Below, one piece after another: positions 8,501-15,263 of a stretch of DNA of 30,726 nucleotides. Location of the stretch: positions 1-30,726 of IMG/VR virus record IMGVR_UViG_3300037993_000227. One strand, written 5' to 3'. How positions within the stretch are numbered: the stretch's first letter is position 1; each line of letters begins with the position of its first letter. The position numbers were made by a program, and so were the translations under genes. The stretch comes from a virus. The notes under the pieces were generated by a model. It saw only the letters and a program-made list of their open reading frames with translations, made no database searches and had not been told where the DNA came from.

Positions 8501-8935
8501 ACGTCGCCGCCGACCTGGACGAATCAGACCAACACGCTTGACGGCAACGTCAACACGTTCGGCGTGCTCACGGGAACAGGAACCTCGCAGATCAAGTCCG
8601 GCACCTACGTCCTCAGCAATTTCAGCACTCCGAGCGATCCGACCTACAGCAGCCTGCAGTTGAACGTGAAGATTGCCGTGCCGACGAACACGCTCAACGG
8701 TGGCACCAGCCATATTACGATTTCCTATTCGTTAGACGCCGGGATCACTTTCACGCAGTTGCGGCAGATTACCAGCGGCAACACGCTTGCCACTACGATC
8801 GACACGGTAACGCTTGCGAAAACGCAGAACTGCGCTGCGATTCAGATACAAGTTCTGCACTCGCAACTGGCCAATGACACGAGCGGCTCCGCGGTACTGG
8901 ACTTCTTCGAGGCTTGGGTCTCGGGGGTGAAATGA
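5579..8935 (+). CDS. Tail tip / host specificity protein (gpJ- and GTA gp15-like)
   Basis: This 1118-residue protein is the baseplate-tip fibre base that contacts the host. The N-terminal region begins with a hydrophobic strand (AAILGIPIPILFGQNRL). Two copies of a beta module follow at about residues 107-196 and 211-275 (GTPSAGQYKV, GTPTVGQYKV, each ending in a YxFxxAD...I.Y pattern). A central part (SILSDPGYGIG-like segment, DAYNRVPVSYSARVNDYNPE, FRLPSSFAFLEPMDVV) matches the phage tail-tip core of the GTA/J family. Fibronectin-like and Gly/Thr-rich parts follow, and the C-terminus (about 990-1118) looks like a carbohydrate-binding beta sandwich. It starts one base after the peptidase stop. 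Confidence 0.88.
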   Translation: MGFGQPQQIIQKYHAIRTNAAILGIPIPILFGQNRLTGKLIWYGDFTANKAKQQGGKGLGKGGSQYVYTASIMAALCHGPLSALLSVWDNTGRFVVQGVTESYTVGSPYTYTPTYAAAFAADQGVAAVTAYSYSGINDYGSPGAITLAGNTPVGMTATTGTPSAGQYKVNPATGVYTFASADAGKNVQISYGFYRYILATEELSIVPFSGPYTVTVQNSATFNSDLGVKYYPGGNGFVKISSGTPTVGQYKVSAGVYTFAAADTGQGIVINYQYADPNTDNNAPSSINLTLIGGGQGQSPWSYLTSKHPSQALGYTQLAMIASSQLYLGYSPELPNYNYEVAGAYQVGGGILDANPADCITAILSDPGYGIGFPLASIGDLTLARKCWTANSFFISPVLENQQSTASVIGEWLEAGMVGAYWSEGLLKFVPYCDTSAVGNGVLYQPSTTPVAGLTDSDFLVDDKGEDPVKVTRTPYMDAYNRVPVSYSARVNDYNPEVVYEQDDASIQRYGLRSEDSQSWDFITTLLAAQYAASMRLQRNVYIRNTYEFRLPSSFAFLEPMDVVTINDSILGLNAAPVRIQKIEDDPEKGLSIVAEDFIWGAAAPAYNPKDTNNPPPPLPGQEDPGNTSAVIFEAPSRLGLQQGNMLFGFVNGSNENWGGCHVWVSFDGTNYQLQETVNFPARMGTLVANLASYGGANPDTGHTLGVAMTDNTPLSSTSPTGAASNVTLSAIVSAGPVLELLSYQTATLVADQQYNLTTLYRGIYGTTPGAHVTGDLFARLDEASFTFQFDPTYVGKTIWYKFTSFNLLGQNEQLLSNVTAYSFTLAGTVGSIALDTGALNIMAPGYASYQPLTNPLTATDAGSNATISIAAFTMQLTGHANISLNSGSITALAYNTLYWVYYDDPNLTGGSVTYQATTTKATAHTGVGRFFVGSIVTPPSGGAPTTGNGDGGVGSAGGTVTGGPGTQVYTTAGTSPPTWTNQTNTLDGNVNTFGVLTGTGTSQIKSGTYVLSNFSTPSDPTYSSLQLNVKIAVPTNTLNGGTSHITISYSLDAGITFTQLRQITSGNTLATTIDTVTLAKTQNCAAIQIQVLHSQLANDTSGSAVLDFFEAWVSGVK

Positions 8936-8942
8936 GGCGGAC

Positions 8943-9212
8943 ATGAAGACGCTTGGAACGATGACGCAGGCTGGTCAGAGCGTGACCGTGACCGCATCCC
9001 AGCGGGATGACGGATCAATTCTGCTTGTAGCGAGCTGCGGCCAAACGACGCGCGAGCACGTCTTCAATCCCGCACCGAGTCTGGACTATACCGAGGACCA
9101 GTTTTTGAGCGACATTGACGCCGCGAAGCAAGCTATTTCCGATGAGGCCGCAGCCTACGAGAGCCAGCGGCTTATGCAGGAAAAATTCTTTTCGGACCAA
9201 ACAACGCCGTGA
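8943..9212 (+). CDS. Small unknown protein after the tail tip
   Basis: This 89-residue soluble protein has an N-terminal beta-rich part (MTQAGQSVTVTASQRDDGSI) and an acidic helical end. The ATG at 8943 follows GAGGCGG. It lies 7 bases after the tip gene and overlaps the next gene as GTGA, so it belongs to the same transcript. No family recognised; it could be a minor tip or chaperone protein. Confidence 0.7.
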   Translation: MKTLGTMTQAGQSVTVTASQRDDGSILLVASCGQTTREHVFNPAPSLDYTEDQFLSDIDAAKQAISDEAAAYESQRLMQEKFFSDQTTP

Positions 9213-9574
9213 AGAAACCCCACTACATCGTCGCAGTCATTCTGTTTTGTCTGATACCCTTTATTTTCCTTTACGCGCAACAGGTCAAAATAAACTCAGA
9301 GCAAACACAGTTCGCGCTCGATAGCCAACGGCTCAGGGCGATTGAGGAGAGACTGGACAAACTGGAAATCCGGCACGAGCTTCATTTCGACAAAGAGCAA
9401 GGGCAATACGATCTCATCACGAATCGTTTGACGGCGCTGGAACTAACGGTGGCTCATCACGAGCAGCTTCTGTGGGTCTTCATCGGCATGGTGCTGCTGA
9501 TCATCACCGAGAAAATTTTAAGCATGGCGTTTCGCAAGAGCAATGCAGTAGAAAAACTCATTGGACGCAATTAG
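9209..9574 (+). CDS. Membrane protein with two end helices and a coiled coil (lysis candidate)
   Basis: This 121-residue protein starts at a GTG overlapping the previous stop. It has an N-terminal membrane helix (YIVAVILFCLIPFIFLYAQ, residues 6-24), a charged coiled-coil middle with a leucine pattern (about 40-85), and a C-terminal membrane helix (LLWVFIGMVLLIITEKIL, about 89-106). It precedes the peptidoglycan peptidase gene, so a holin, pinholin or spanin-like role is possible. The topology differs from a classical holin because the helices lie at the two ends. The last 14 bases overlap the peptidase frame. Confidence 0.7.
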   Translation: MKKPHYIVAVILFCLIPFIFLYAQQVKINSEQTQFALDSQRLRAIEERLDKLEIRHELHFDKEQGQYDLITNRLTALELTVAHHEQLLWVFIGMVLLIITEKILSMAFRKSNAVEKLIGRN

Positions 9575-10061
9575 CCTCACGCGGTTGCAGACCGTTCACC
9601 CGGAACTGCAGCGCCGCATCCTGCAACTCGATCAGCTTCTCACCGCGTCTTCGCCCGCAATCCATCTCCGCGTCACGCAGGCATTGCGTACATGGCCGGA
9701 ACAAGCGGCACTCTATGCCCAAGGCCGCACGGCGCCGGGACCGATCATCACGAACGCGAAGCCCGGAACTTCCATGCACAACTACGGACTCGCCGTGGAT
9801 TGCTGCCCGGACCTGCCCGGCCTTCCGACGTGGCAGCCGGATTGGTCCACGACGGACGAACGGTGGAAGCAATTTCTTGTGCAAGCGCTGACCTTCGGAC
9901 TTGCCGAGGGCGCGACTTGGCGGACATTTGCCGATGCCCCGCACCTTTACCTGCAGGAATTGCCCGCAGACCCCGACGACAACCTGTTGCAGCTTTTGAC
10001 GGACGGCGGCATTCAAGCCGTCTGGGATTGGGTCAATCAGACGTATGGATTCTCATCTTAA
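9561..10061 (+). CDS. M15 family D-alanyl-D-alanine/L-Ala-D-Glu peptidase endolysin
   Basis: This 166-residue protein has the VanY/Ply500-type zinc peptidase signature. SMHNYGLAVD contains His73 and Asp80 as zinc ligands. DAPHL supplies His128 as third ligand and Asp125 as probable catalytic acid/base, the spacing seen in T5 endolysin. QALRTWPEQAALYAQGRT (about 40-57) is the usual preceding region. It should cut peptide bonds of the peptidoglycan stem. It probably starts at the TTG at 9561, which overlaps the preceding gene. No signal peptide is present, so release would need a holin; candidates flank it on both sides. Confidence 0.9.
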   Translation: MDAISLTRLQTVHPELQRRILQLDQLLTASSPAIHLRVTQALRTWPEQAALYAQGRTAPGPIITNAKPGTSMHNYGLAVDCCPDLPGLPTWQPDWSTTDERWKQFLVQALTFGLAEGATWRTFADAPHLYLQELPADPDDNLLQLLTDGGIQAVWDWVNQTYGFSS

Positions 10062-10078
10062 CTAAGGAGGAAGTGGCA

Positions 10079-10795
10079 ATGACCGTTTTCATGCATTTGC
10101 TTTATCAGTTCCTGCTCCTCATTGGTCAGGCAGTCAACCTGTTCGGTGGGATCGTTCCCGCGAAATATCAGCCCCTGGTGGCGTTCGTTCTTGGCTTTTC
10201 CCAGTTGGGCCTTGCGCTTTACAACCACTATTACAATCCCGACGGCACGTCGGCCAAGGTGGCCTACATCGCCAAAGTGGTCATCCTTTGCCTGCTCATT
10301 TCCGGCGTAGCAATGGCGCAGACTACCCCACCGGCACAGATCGTCTCTCAACCGTGGTCTTTGAACACGAATGTTCTGTCGCTGCCTGGCAACCATCAAA
10401 CCATCGCGGCCAGTGACAGCGGCTTGGCGTTCACGCCGACGCCGAGCCTCGATCTTTACGATCGCAATCTGATCAGCACGGACGGGGTGCTGAAGGTCTT
10501 CTCTGGCGGGGTGAATTATCGGCTGGCGTGGTTAAACAAGAAGATCGACAACATCAGTCCTAACGTGAATTTCCTGCGTGTTCAACTTTTTGTCACTGCT
10601 GGCGCCGGCATTGATCAGGTAAGCCTTGCAGGAGTCACCAAAAACCACTACGCCTTCACGGCCGGTGGCGGCGCAAACTACATGCTTAATACGAGCGGTT
10701 CGTGGACGCTTGGCGGCAGCGTCGAGTGGGCCAAGTTTCCTGGCTATCAAAACAACGGCTTGATCGTTAAGTTCGGGCCGACGTTTCACTTCTAG
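10079..10795 (+). CDS. Holin-like N-terminus joined to a signal peptide and outer-membrane beta-barrel domain
   Basis: The ATG at 10079 follows a strong AAGGAGG and gives 238 residues. Residues 1-50 have one or two hydrophobic segments and a KYQPLVAF...LALYNHYYNPDGT pattern seen in small holin-like phage proteins. Residues about 60-81 (KVVILCLLISGVAMAQ) look like a complete signal peptide with an AMA-Q cleavage site. The rest alternates beta strands and ends in GPTFHF, with the terminal Phe used by outer-membrane barrels for insertion. So a holin-like gene seems fused to, or contains an internal start for, a secreted barrel (GTG at 10259 lacks a clear ribosome site). The larger open frame upstream of 10079 overlaps the peptidase and is not needed. 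Confidence 0.75.
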   Translation: MTVFMHLLYQFLLLIGQAVNLFGGIVPAKYQPLVAFVLGFSQLGLALYNHYYNPDGTSAKVAYIAKVVILCLLISGVAMAQTTPPAQIVSQPWSLNTNVLSLPGNHQTIAASDSGLAFTPTPSLDLYDRNLISTDGVLKVFSGGVNYRLAWLNKKIDNISPNVNFLRVQLFVTAGAGIDQVSLAGVTKNHYAFTAGGGANYMLNTSGSWTLGGSVEWAKFPGYQNNGLIVKFGPTFHF

Positions 10796-10796
10796 C

Positions 10797-11141
10797 ATGG
10801 GCGGACTCGTCAGCGGCGCGATCAGCGGCATTGGCGGGCTGATCCTGTCCAAGATCGAGCATGGAGAGATTCAGAACTGGGTGCGCCTGCTTCTCTCCGT
10901 GTTCTTTTCCGCCTTCATCGGTTTCTTCGGGCCCTGCGGCTTCCTGCTTATCGCAGGGAAGCCTTGGGCCATCGCAATCGGCTGGGGCATGGTGTGGATG
11001 ACCGTCTGTGTTTTTTCGCTGCTCCTGCGCGACCCCAGGGGCCGTACCCTCATGCTCGTGGTGCCCCAGTCCATCACCAAAGCCTACCAGCAGGGAATTG
11101 ACGGTACCGGGACTACCGTCATAGAACCGAGTAAAAAATGA
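10797..11141 (+). CDS. Two-helix membrane protein, holin candidate
   Basis: This 114-residue protein has a Gly-rich N-terminus, then two membrane helices at about residues 29-55 (LLLSVFFSAFIGFFGPCGFL) and 58-79 (AIAIGWGMVWMTVCVFSLLL), and a basic/polar C-terminal tail. This is the general shape of a class II holin. It starts one base after the beta-barrel gene stop and overlaps the next gene as ATGA. The lysis role is inferred from topology and from its place near the M15 peptidase. Confidence 0.7.
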   Translation: MGGLVSGAISGIGGLILSKIEHGEIQNWVRLLLSVFFSAFIGFFGPCGFLLIAGKPWAIAIGWGMVWMTVCVFSLLLRDPRGRTLMLVVPQSITKAYQQGIDGTGTTVIEPSKK

Positions 11142-11467
11142 ACGGTCCAGTTACGCCCCTCACTCCTGAGCAGCAAAAACAGGCCGAGGCAAACGTGACC
11201 AAGGAAGGCTATGTCCGCCGGCTGCCGGTTGCGGCGGACATCTTCATCGATGAAATTGCTGGTGGCCCTATGAACGAGACGATCAGCACGCGCTGGGGCC
11301 GCTGGGCGGCGGGCAAGACGGGAGTCCGCGGCTTCGTCGGCCGCATGGGTTGCCGATTCCTGAACCTGTTCCAGAAAAACCATGACGCCCTTGCTGGCGC
11401 TGGCGACGTGGAGCGCAGTAAGGAAGAGATCGCGCGCGTGGAAGCCTCGGGCCTCTTCAAGAAATAG
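11138..11467 (+). CDS. Small unknown basic protein closing the lysis cluster
   Basis: This 109-residue soluble protein has an N-terminal PLTPEQQKQAEANVTKEG helix and a Trp/Arg/Gly-rich middle (RWGRWAAGKTGVRGFVGRMG). It overlaps the holin candidate as ATGA and is the last gene before the repressor region. I recognise no family or catalytic motif. Confidence 0.65.
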   Translation: MNGPVTPLTPEQQKQAEANVTKEGYVRRLPVAADIFIDEIAGGPMNETISTRWGRWAAGKTGVRGFVGRMGCRFLNLFQKNHDALAGAGDVERSKEEIARVEASGLFKK

Positions 11468-11488
11468 GCAGGCGCCCCGATTGCGTCG

Positions 11489-11552
11489 GTTTCCCGCCTC
11501 AGTAGCCCGTTTCCCGCCCTCGAAATTTCCACAAAAAATAGTTGAAAATAGT
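11489..11552 (+). repeat. Direct repeats upstream of the repressor promoter (operator candidates)
   Basis: GTTTCCCGCC occurs at 11489-11498 and 11509-11518, exactly 20 bases apart. AAAATAGT occurs at 11535-11542 and 11545-11552, 10 bases apart. Repeats phased to one or two helical turns just upstream of the promoter at 11555 are what stacked repressor sites look like. No binding can be shown from the sequence. Confidence 0.45.
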
Positions 11553-11554
11553 CC

Positions 11555-11582
11555 TTGACAACTCCTGATTAGTGTTGATAAT
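11555..11582 (+). promoter_or_regulatory. Sigma70-type promoter for the HTH gene
   Basis: A perfect -35 TTGACA at 11555-11560 is followed after 16 bases by GATAAT at 11577-11582. Transcription would begin at about 11589, at the ATG at 11590, predicting a leaderless mRNA. Confidence 0.7.
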
Positions 11583-11589
11583 CGAGGCC

Positions 11590-11784
11590 ATGAGCAGGAA
11601 GCAATCCTTCGGACATAGAGTTAAGGCAGTCAGATTGGACCGGCTTATGACTCAACCGGCGTTCGCTAAAATGATTGGCGTGAGTCTTCCTACCCTTTGC
11701 CGGATCGAACGGGGCTGCAGCGTAAGCCTACTGACACGTCTGCGCGTTGAGAAAATGCTTTCCCTGAAAGTGGAGGCAGCGTAG
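11590..11784 (+). CDS. Small Cro/CI-type HTH repressor
   Basis: This 64-residue protein consists almost only of a helix-turn-helix of the XRE type. QPAFAKMIGVSLPTLCRIER shows the positioning and recognition helices, with the usual hydrophobic core. It has no oligomerisation or cleavage domain, so it resembles Cro or a minimal repressor rather than lambda CI. A GTG at 11572 would extend it by six residues, but the strong promoter ends immediately before the ATG at 11590. It sits between the late genes and the early genes and faces a minus-strand gene, a layout typical of a lysis/lysogeny switch region. Confidence 0.8.
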   Translation: MSRKQSFGHRVKAVRLDRLMTQPAFAKMIGVSLPTLCRIERGCSVSLLTRLRVEKMLSLKVEAA

Positions 11785-11836
11785 AGGATACTATGACCAT
11801 TCTCTGCAACGAGCCTCACTTCGTAGTTAACATAAT

Positions 11837-11856
11837 ATCTGGAGCCCGGCCCAGAT
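11837..11856. other. Hairpin between the HTH gene and the minus-strand gene
   Basis: ATCTGG at 11837-11842 pairs with CCAGAT at 11851-11856 across an 8-base loop. It lies just beyond the stop of the minus-strand gene. There is only a weak T-rich tail, so a terminator is possible but unproven. Confidence 0.35.
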
Positions 11857-11857
11857 G

Positions 11858-12172
11858 CTATCTTGCCAGCCTAAGCCTTTCGTTTTCAACACTTCCCATC
11901 CTGCGGATCCAAACAGGCATTCGCCGCCTCTTCGATTGTGGCATATTAGCCACAATTTGTGCCCTTTCCGGGCAGTGCTCTTGTAGCATCCCCGCAGCCA
12001 GGTCCTCGGCCCGAGTCTCCACGAACTCTTCAATCAGCTCCCTGATGGCTTTCCGAAAATTGGCTGCGCGGTTCAGTCGCGTCAACCGGACCTCCGCGAG
12101 CTGCCCTTTGTTGCAGGCCAAGCAGTACTGGACAAATCTTTTTTCTCTCTCATCGGCTGTATGCGGATTCAT
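11858..12172 (-). CDS. Minus-strand helical protein of unknown function in the switch region
   Basis: The ATG at 12172-12170 gives 104 residues beginning MNPHTADEREKRFVQYCLAC. The protein is predicted mostly helical and charged, with AANFRKAIRELIEEFVETRA in the middle and an Arg-rich end. It might be a small DNA-binding or regulatory protein, but no known family is recognised. An AAAGAGAG ribosome site lies just upstream on its strand. A TTG at 12196 would add eight residues. The plus-strand frame over the same bases is Ser/Cys-rich and lacks helical character. It converges on the HTH gene and diverges from the gene at 12257. Confidence 0.6.
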   Translation of the reverse strand: MNPHTADEREKRFVQYCLACNKGQLAEVRLTRLNRAANFRKAIRELIEEFVETRAEDLAAGMLQEHCPERAQIVANMPQSKRRRMPVWIRRMGSVENERLRLAR

Positions 12173-12197
12173 CGAAGACTCTCTTTGGGGACGCAAG

Positions 12198-12227
12198 AGT
12201 TTACTGCCTTGTTAGCGAAAGAATCAA
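12198..12227 (-). promoter_or_regulatory. Possible promoter of the minus-strand gene
   Basis: On the minus strand TTGATT (12227-12222) is followed after 18 bases by TAAACT (12203-12198). It is 26 bases upstream of the ATG at 12172. The match is moderate. Confidence 0.4.
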
Positions 12228-12256
12228 GTACTTAGGAATGATGCCGAGAAGCAATC

Positions 12257-12469
12257 ATGCAGTACGAAGGCAAAAAAACAGAGCGGGTTTGGCTTCCCCG
12301 GAAGCTGTGCATGGACCCCTTTCTTGCTGCGCGACTGAGGGACCGGGCAGCGGTGAACTGTCGAAAGCTGGAGGACGAGATTCGCTGGCTCATCGTGCGG
12401 GCATTGAACTACGAGGACCAGCAAGAGGGCAAGGGGCCAAGACTCCCATTTAGTGGCATGGGGAACTAG
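12257..12469 (+). CDS. Small ribbon-helix-helix-like protein
   Basis: This 70-residue protein starts with a strand-like segment (KKTERVWLPRKL) followed by two helices (FLAARLRDRAAVN and LEDEIRWLIVRALNYE). That order is the strand-helix-helix of Arc/CopG-type DNA-binding proteins. It is the first gene of the early rightward run and diverges from the minus-strand gene, so an operator-binding or transcriptional role is plausible. The RHH call is from pattern only. It overlaps none of its neighbours and ends 16 bases before the Gp3-like gene. Confidence 0.6.
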   Translation: MQYEGKKTERVWLPRKLCMDPFLAARLRDRAAVNCRKLEDEIRWLIVRALNYEDQQEGKGPRLPFSGMGN

Positions 12470-12485
12470 TACGCAGGAGGGGCGC

Positions 12486-13622
12486 ATGGCGATTATCGGA
12501 TTGACGGTCAGTGAATCAGGCGAGGCGATTCAACGCCTGGCTGTGACAACGAAAGTGGCGATCGGCGAGGTTGTCAGGACGGCGAACGGCACCAGGCCGA
12601 ACAAGCTGGACCACTTCATCTTCCTGCGCAAAAGCACAAAGCTGGAATGGGAACTCGATCAGGAGTTGGTAAAGCACTACGGTCACGAATGCCGTGAGTT
12701 CTGGATCATCCTGCTCGATGACGAGATCGAGAACGTCTTCCGCACCGAATACGCCTGGTGGAGCAGGACGGAGAAAAAGTGCTGGGGCGATGGCAGAGAG
12801 GCCACCCGGCGCACAGAGAAGGCGCCAGAGGGCGAAGATTGGACGCCTTGTGGCGATGCTTGCCCAGATTTGAACGCAGGTACTTGTAAGCCTTCTGGCG
12901 ACCTCTACTTCGTTCTGGCCGAATTTCCACGCCTGGGCGCGCTCTGCCGGCTGCACACGACTTCCTACCGCTCGATCCGGCAGATTCATTCCGCGCTTGA
13001 ACAGATCCGCACCGTGACCGGCGGCAGGCTTGCAGGCATTCGCTGCAAATTGGTCGTGCGTCCCGAGAAGGCCGCGTATATGGACACGGCCAAGGGCAAG
13101 AAAGTCTCCACGACGATCTACGCCCTGAACATCGAACTCTCCGCACAGGACATGAACCGCCTGGTCTCCACGATGACGGAGCACGCCAAGCTGTTCGAGC
13201 AGACAAAGAAGCTCCTCGGCAGTGGCCGGAAGGTTGAGTTGGTCGCCGAAGACGAGCCCGAAACCGAACGCGCGCCGGATGTGGCCCAGGAGTTTTACCC
13301 CGAGAACGAGACTGCTGTGGCGCCGGCGGTGCAACAACCCACACGCAGGTCAGAAGCGGTCACGCCCGAAGTTCTCCCGGCGGCGCAGCCCTTAGCCCAG
13401 TTCATCAATGCCGAACAGCGCCGCGCTTTCTATACGGTTTGCGTCGAGGCGGGATGGGGCAACGAGCAGGTCAGGACCATCCTTCAAGGAACTTGGGGCA
13501 TAAAGTCCAGCGCAGAGATTCCAGTCAGCGTGTACGACGATCTGATACGGCAATTCAAGAGTTGCAAAATTGAAGGCCCAACAGACAAGTTTGAGGCGAG
13601 TAACGAAGATATTCCCTTTTGA
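12486..13622 (+). CDS. Gp3-like protein (recombination directionality factor-like family)
   Basis: The ATG at 12486 after AGGAGG gives 378 residues. The core (about residues 38-215) has the pattern of the phiC31 gp3-type family: a WWSRTEKKCWGDG segment, then a Cys cluster (Cys99, Cys122, Cys126, Cys134) that probably binds zinc, then EFPRLGALCRLHTTSY and GGRLAGIRCKLVV. After a low-complexity linker (about 260-305), the last 60 residues form a small helical domain often seen at the C-terminus of phage recombination and annealing proteins. In phiC31, gp3 turns the serine integrase towards excision. Here it leads a recombination/replication operon, so a DNA-metabolism role is also possible. An upstream GTG-type extension is not favoured. 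Confidence 0.7.
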   Translation: MAIIGLTVSESGEAIQRLAVTTKVAIGEVVRTANGTRPNKLDHFIFLRKSTKLEWELDQELVKHYGHECREFWIILLDDEIENVFRTEYAWWSRTEKKCWGDGREATRRTEKAPEGEDWTPCGDACPDLNAGTCKPSGDLYFVLAEFPRLGALCRLHTTSYRSIRQIHSALEQIRTVTGGRLAGIRCKLVVRPEKAAYMDTAKGKKVSTTIYALNIELSAQDMNRLVSTMTEHAKLFEQTKKLLGSGRKVELVAEDEPETERAPDVAQEFYPENETAVAPAVQQPTRRSEAVTPEVLPAAQPLAQFINAEQRRAFYTVCVEAGWGNEQVRTILQGTWGIKSSAEIPVSVYDDLIRQFKSCKIEGPTDKFEASNEDIPF

Positions 13623-13624
13623 TC

Positions 13625-14224
13625 ATGGTGACCGCATTCCAATTCGTCGAGGAAACGCACACGTACCTGCGTGGCGGCAGAGTCATCCCCTCCGTCACGC
13701 AGGTACTGCAGGAAGTCGGCTTGGTGGATTACAGCCACGTCGATGCGGAAGTTCTGGACGCAAAGGCACGGCTCGGAACGGCGGTACACAAGGCCGCGCA
13801 CTATTTCGATGAAGACGACCTCAATCCCGAGTCAGTTGTGTCGGAAATCGTTCCCTATCTGACTGCATGGATGCGGTTCAGGGAAGAAGCCCGATTCACG
13901 CCGCGCAAGTGCGAGACCCGAGGGATCGCCACGATTGATGGCATGGAGTATGGCTATACCTTCGACCGCGACGGCTTCTTGGGCGAAAAGCCGGTGCTGC
14001 TGGACATCAAGTGTACGGCTGCGATTGAGATCAGTTGGGGGCCGCAGACAGCAGCTTACGAGCACGCGCTGCGCCAGCAGGACGGCATCGTGCGGCAACG
14101 TGCCGCAGTTCATTTGAAGCCAAACGGCACCTACTCGCTGTGCCTGTTCAAAGAGGCACGGGACTACCAAGTTTGGAAGTGGGCCCTGGCGCTCGTTTAC
14201 TGGAAACAATCGAAAGGAAAGTGA
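13625..14224 (+). CDS. RecB/Cas4-like PD-(D/E)XK nuclease
   Basis: The ATG at 13625 gives 199 residues. Motifs in order are GTAVHKAAHY (residues 51-60, the GxxxH motif), FDRDGFL with Asp114/Asp116, VLLDIKC with Asp127 and Lys129 as the DxK active site, and QTAAYEHAL (141-149, the QxxxY motif). This is the order of RecB-type exonucleases used by phages to make recombinogenic ends. It follows the Gp3-like gene almost without a gap; a TTG at 13619 would overlap that gene's stop. A partner annealing protein is not obvious in the window. Confidence 0.85.
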   Translation: MVTAFQFVEETHTYLRGGRVIPSVTQVLQEVGLVDYSHVDAEVLDAKARLGTAVHKAAHYFDEDDLNPESVVSEIVPYLTAWMRFREEARFTPRKCETRGIATIDGMEYGYTFDRDGFLGEKPVLLDIKCTAAIEISWGPQTAAYEHALRQQDGIVRQRAAVHLKPNGTYSLCLFKEARDYQVWKWALALVYWKQSKGK

Positions 14225-14225
14225 C

Positions 14226-14927
14226 ATGGCTACCGCAATCATCACTCCACAGGAAGTTGAGAGGTTGGTCCCTGCGGTTGTGGCGCAGGCGAATCAGATT
14301 GTCGTGAAGGACGCGGAACAGTACGAGTTCGCATGTTCCTTTCTGACGCTGGTGGCGAACCGGAAAAAACAGGTCGCGGATGTCTTCGACCCCATCGTGA
14401 AGAAGGCATACGACACCCACAAGGAAGCGGTGGCACAGAAAAAGAAGTTCATGGAGCCGCTGGAGCAGGCCGAAATTTCCGTCAAGAGCAAGGTGACAAT
14501 TTGGCGGCAGGAAGAGGATCGCAAGCGCCGACAGGAAGAACTGCGGCTGGCCGAAGAAGCACGCAAAAAACAGGAAGAGGACGCACTGGCAGAAGCTGCA
14601 CAACTCGAAGCCTCTGGCGATAAGGAACTCGCTAATCTAGTGCTCGAAAATGCCGCACAAGCGCCCGCGCCGGTCGTGAGTGTTCCGATTTCTGTGCCGA
14701 AGTTCGATGGTGTGGCCAGTCGAACAAATTGGAAGTGGAGGAAGAAGGGCAGCGAGCTAGATGCGATAAAGGCGCTCGTGAAGGCAGCAGCCGCTGACGA
14801 CAGGCTACTTGGATTTCTGCAGTTCAATGAGATGGCGATCGGCTCCGTGGTGCGCTCGCAGAAATCGCTGACGAGCATACCAGGCGTGGAAGCATATTCG
14901 GAGAACTCGGTTTCTGTTCGCGGTTAG
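14226..14927 (+). CDS. Coiled-coil protein of the phage recombination operon
   Basis: This 233-residue protein starts at the ATG at 14226 with AAAGGAAAG upstream. Residues about 75-140 form a long Lys/Glu/Arg coiled coil (EEDRKRRQEELRLAEEARKK). The ends are globular, the C-terminal part beginning RTNWKWRKKGSELDAIKALV. Proteins of this build commonly accompany phage RecB-like or RecT-like genes, but their function is not established as far as I know. It lies 1 base after the nuclease gene, so it is probably co-translated. Confidence 0.75.
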   Translation: MATAIITPQEVERLVPAVVAQANQIVVKDAEQYEFACSFLTLVANRKKQVADVFDPIVKKAYDTHKEAVAQKKKFMEPLEQAEISVKSKVTIWRQEEDRKRRQEELRLAEEARKKQEEDALAEAAQLEASGDKELANLVLENAAQAPAPVVSVPISVPKFDGVASRTNWKWRKKGSELDAIKALVKAAAADDRLLGFLQFNEMAIGSVVRSQKSLTSIPGVEAYSENSVSVRG

Positions 14928-14932
14928 AAGAG

Positions 14933-15008
14933 ATTCCCACGGCGTACTGGGAATAGCGTGACGGCCCGGAGCCTCTGGCCCTGAACGAGTCAAGGTAAGA
15001 CCGGGCCG
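14933..15008 (+). other. Structured intergenic leader with two inverted repeats
   Basis: ATTCCCA (14933-14939) pairs with TGGGAAT (14948-14954), and CGGCCCGG (14962-14969) pairs with CCGGGCCG (15001-15008). No T run follows either stem, so a terminator is unlikely. It sits in the 101-base gap before the gene at 15029 and may be a leader structure. Confidence 0.45.
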
Positions 15009-15028
15009 CACGCGAAAGGTAGGAACGT

Positions 15029-15250
15029 ATGAAAATCACGATTGAGAGCACCACGAAAATAGTCAAGGCGAATGGCATTGATTGCCGCATCTGGGAGGGT
15101 GCTACGGCAGCGGGCGTCAAAGTCCAGTGCCTCATTCCGCGTATCGCAGTGCTCCCTGGCGAAGACACATCAGAGTTCGAGCGCGAATTGAAAGAGCAGA
15201 GAGCGCCATCAACTGAGGCTCAAGCATTTCCACTTCGGATGATTTTATAA
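15029..15250 (+). CDS. Small unknown early protein
   Basis: This 73-residue protein has an N-terminal beta-rich part (MKITIESTTKIVKANGIDC) with a single internal Trp and an acidic helical C-terminus. The ATG at 15029 is preceded by AAAGGTAGGAA. It follows a structured gap and begins a run of small overlapping genes. I see no recognisable family. Confidence 0.6.
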   Translation: MKITIESTTKIVKANGIDCRIWEGATAAGVKVQCLIPRIAVLPGEDTSEFERELKEQRAPSTEAQAFPLRMIL

Positions 15251-15263
15251 AGCGAGGGAAGTG

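Noticed and set aside
12516-13337. Large minus-strand open frame of 273 codons
   Set aside because: It is antisense to the well supported Gp3-like gene, lacks a ribosome site, and its protein is His/Arg/Ala-rich as expected for a shadow.
14294-14878. Minus-strand 194-codon Ser-rich frame
   Set aside because: It is the complement of a Lys/Glu coiled-coil gene, which always gives Ser/Phe-rich antisense frames.
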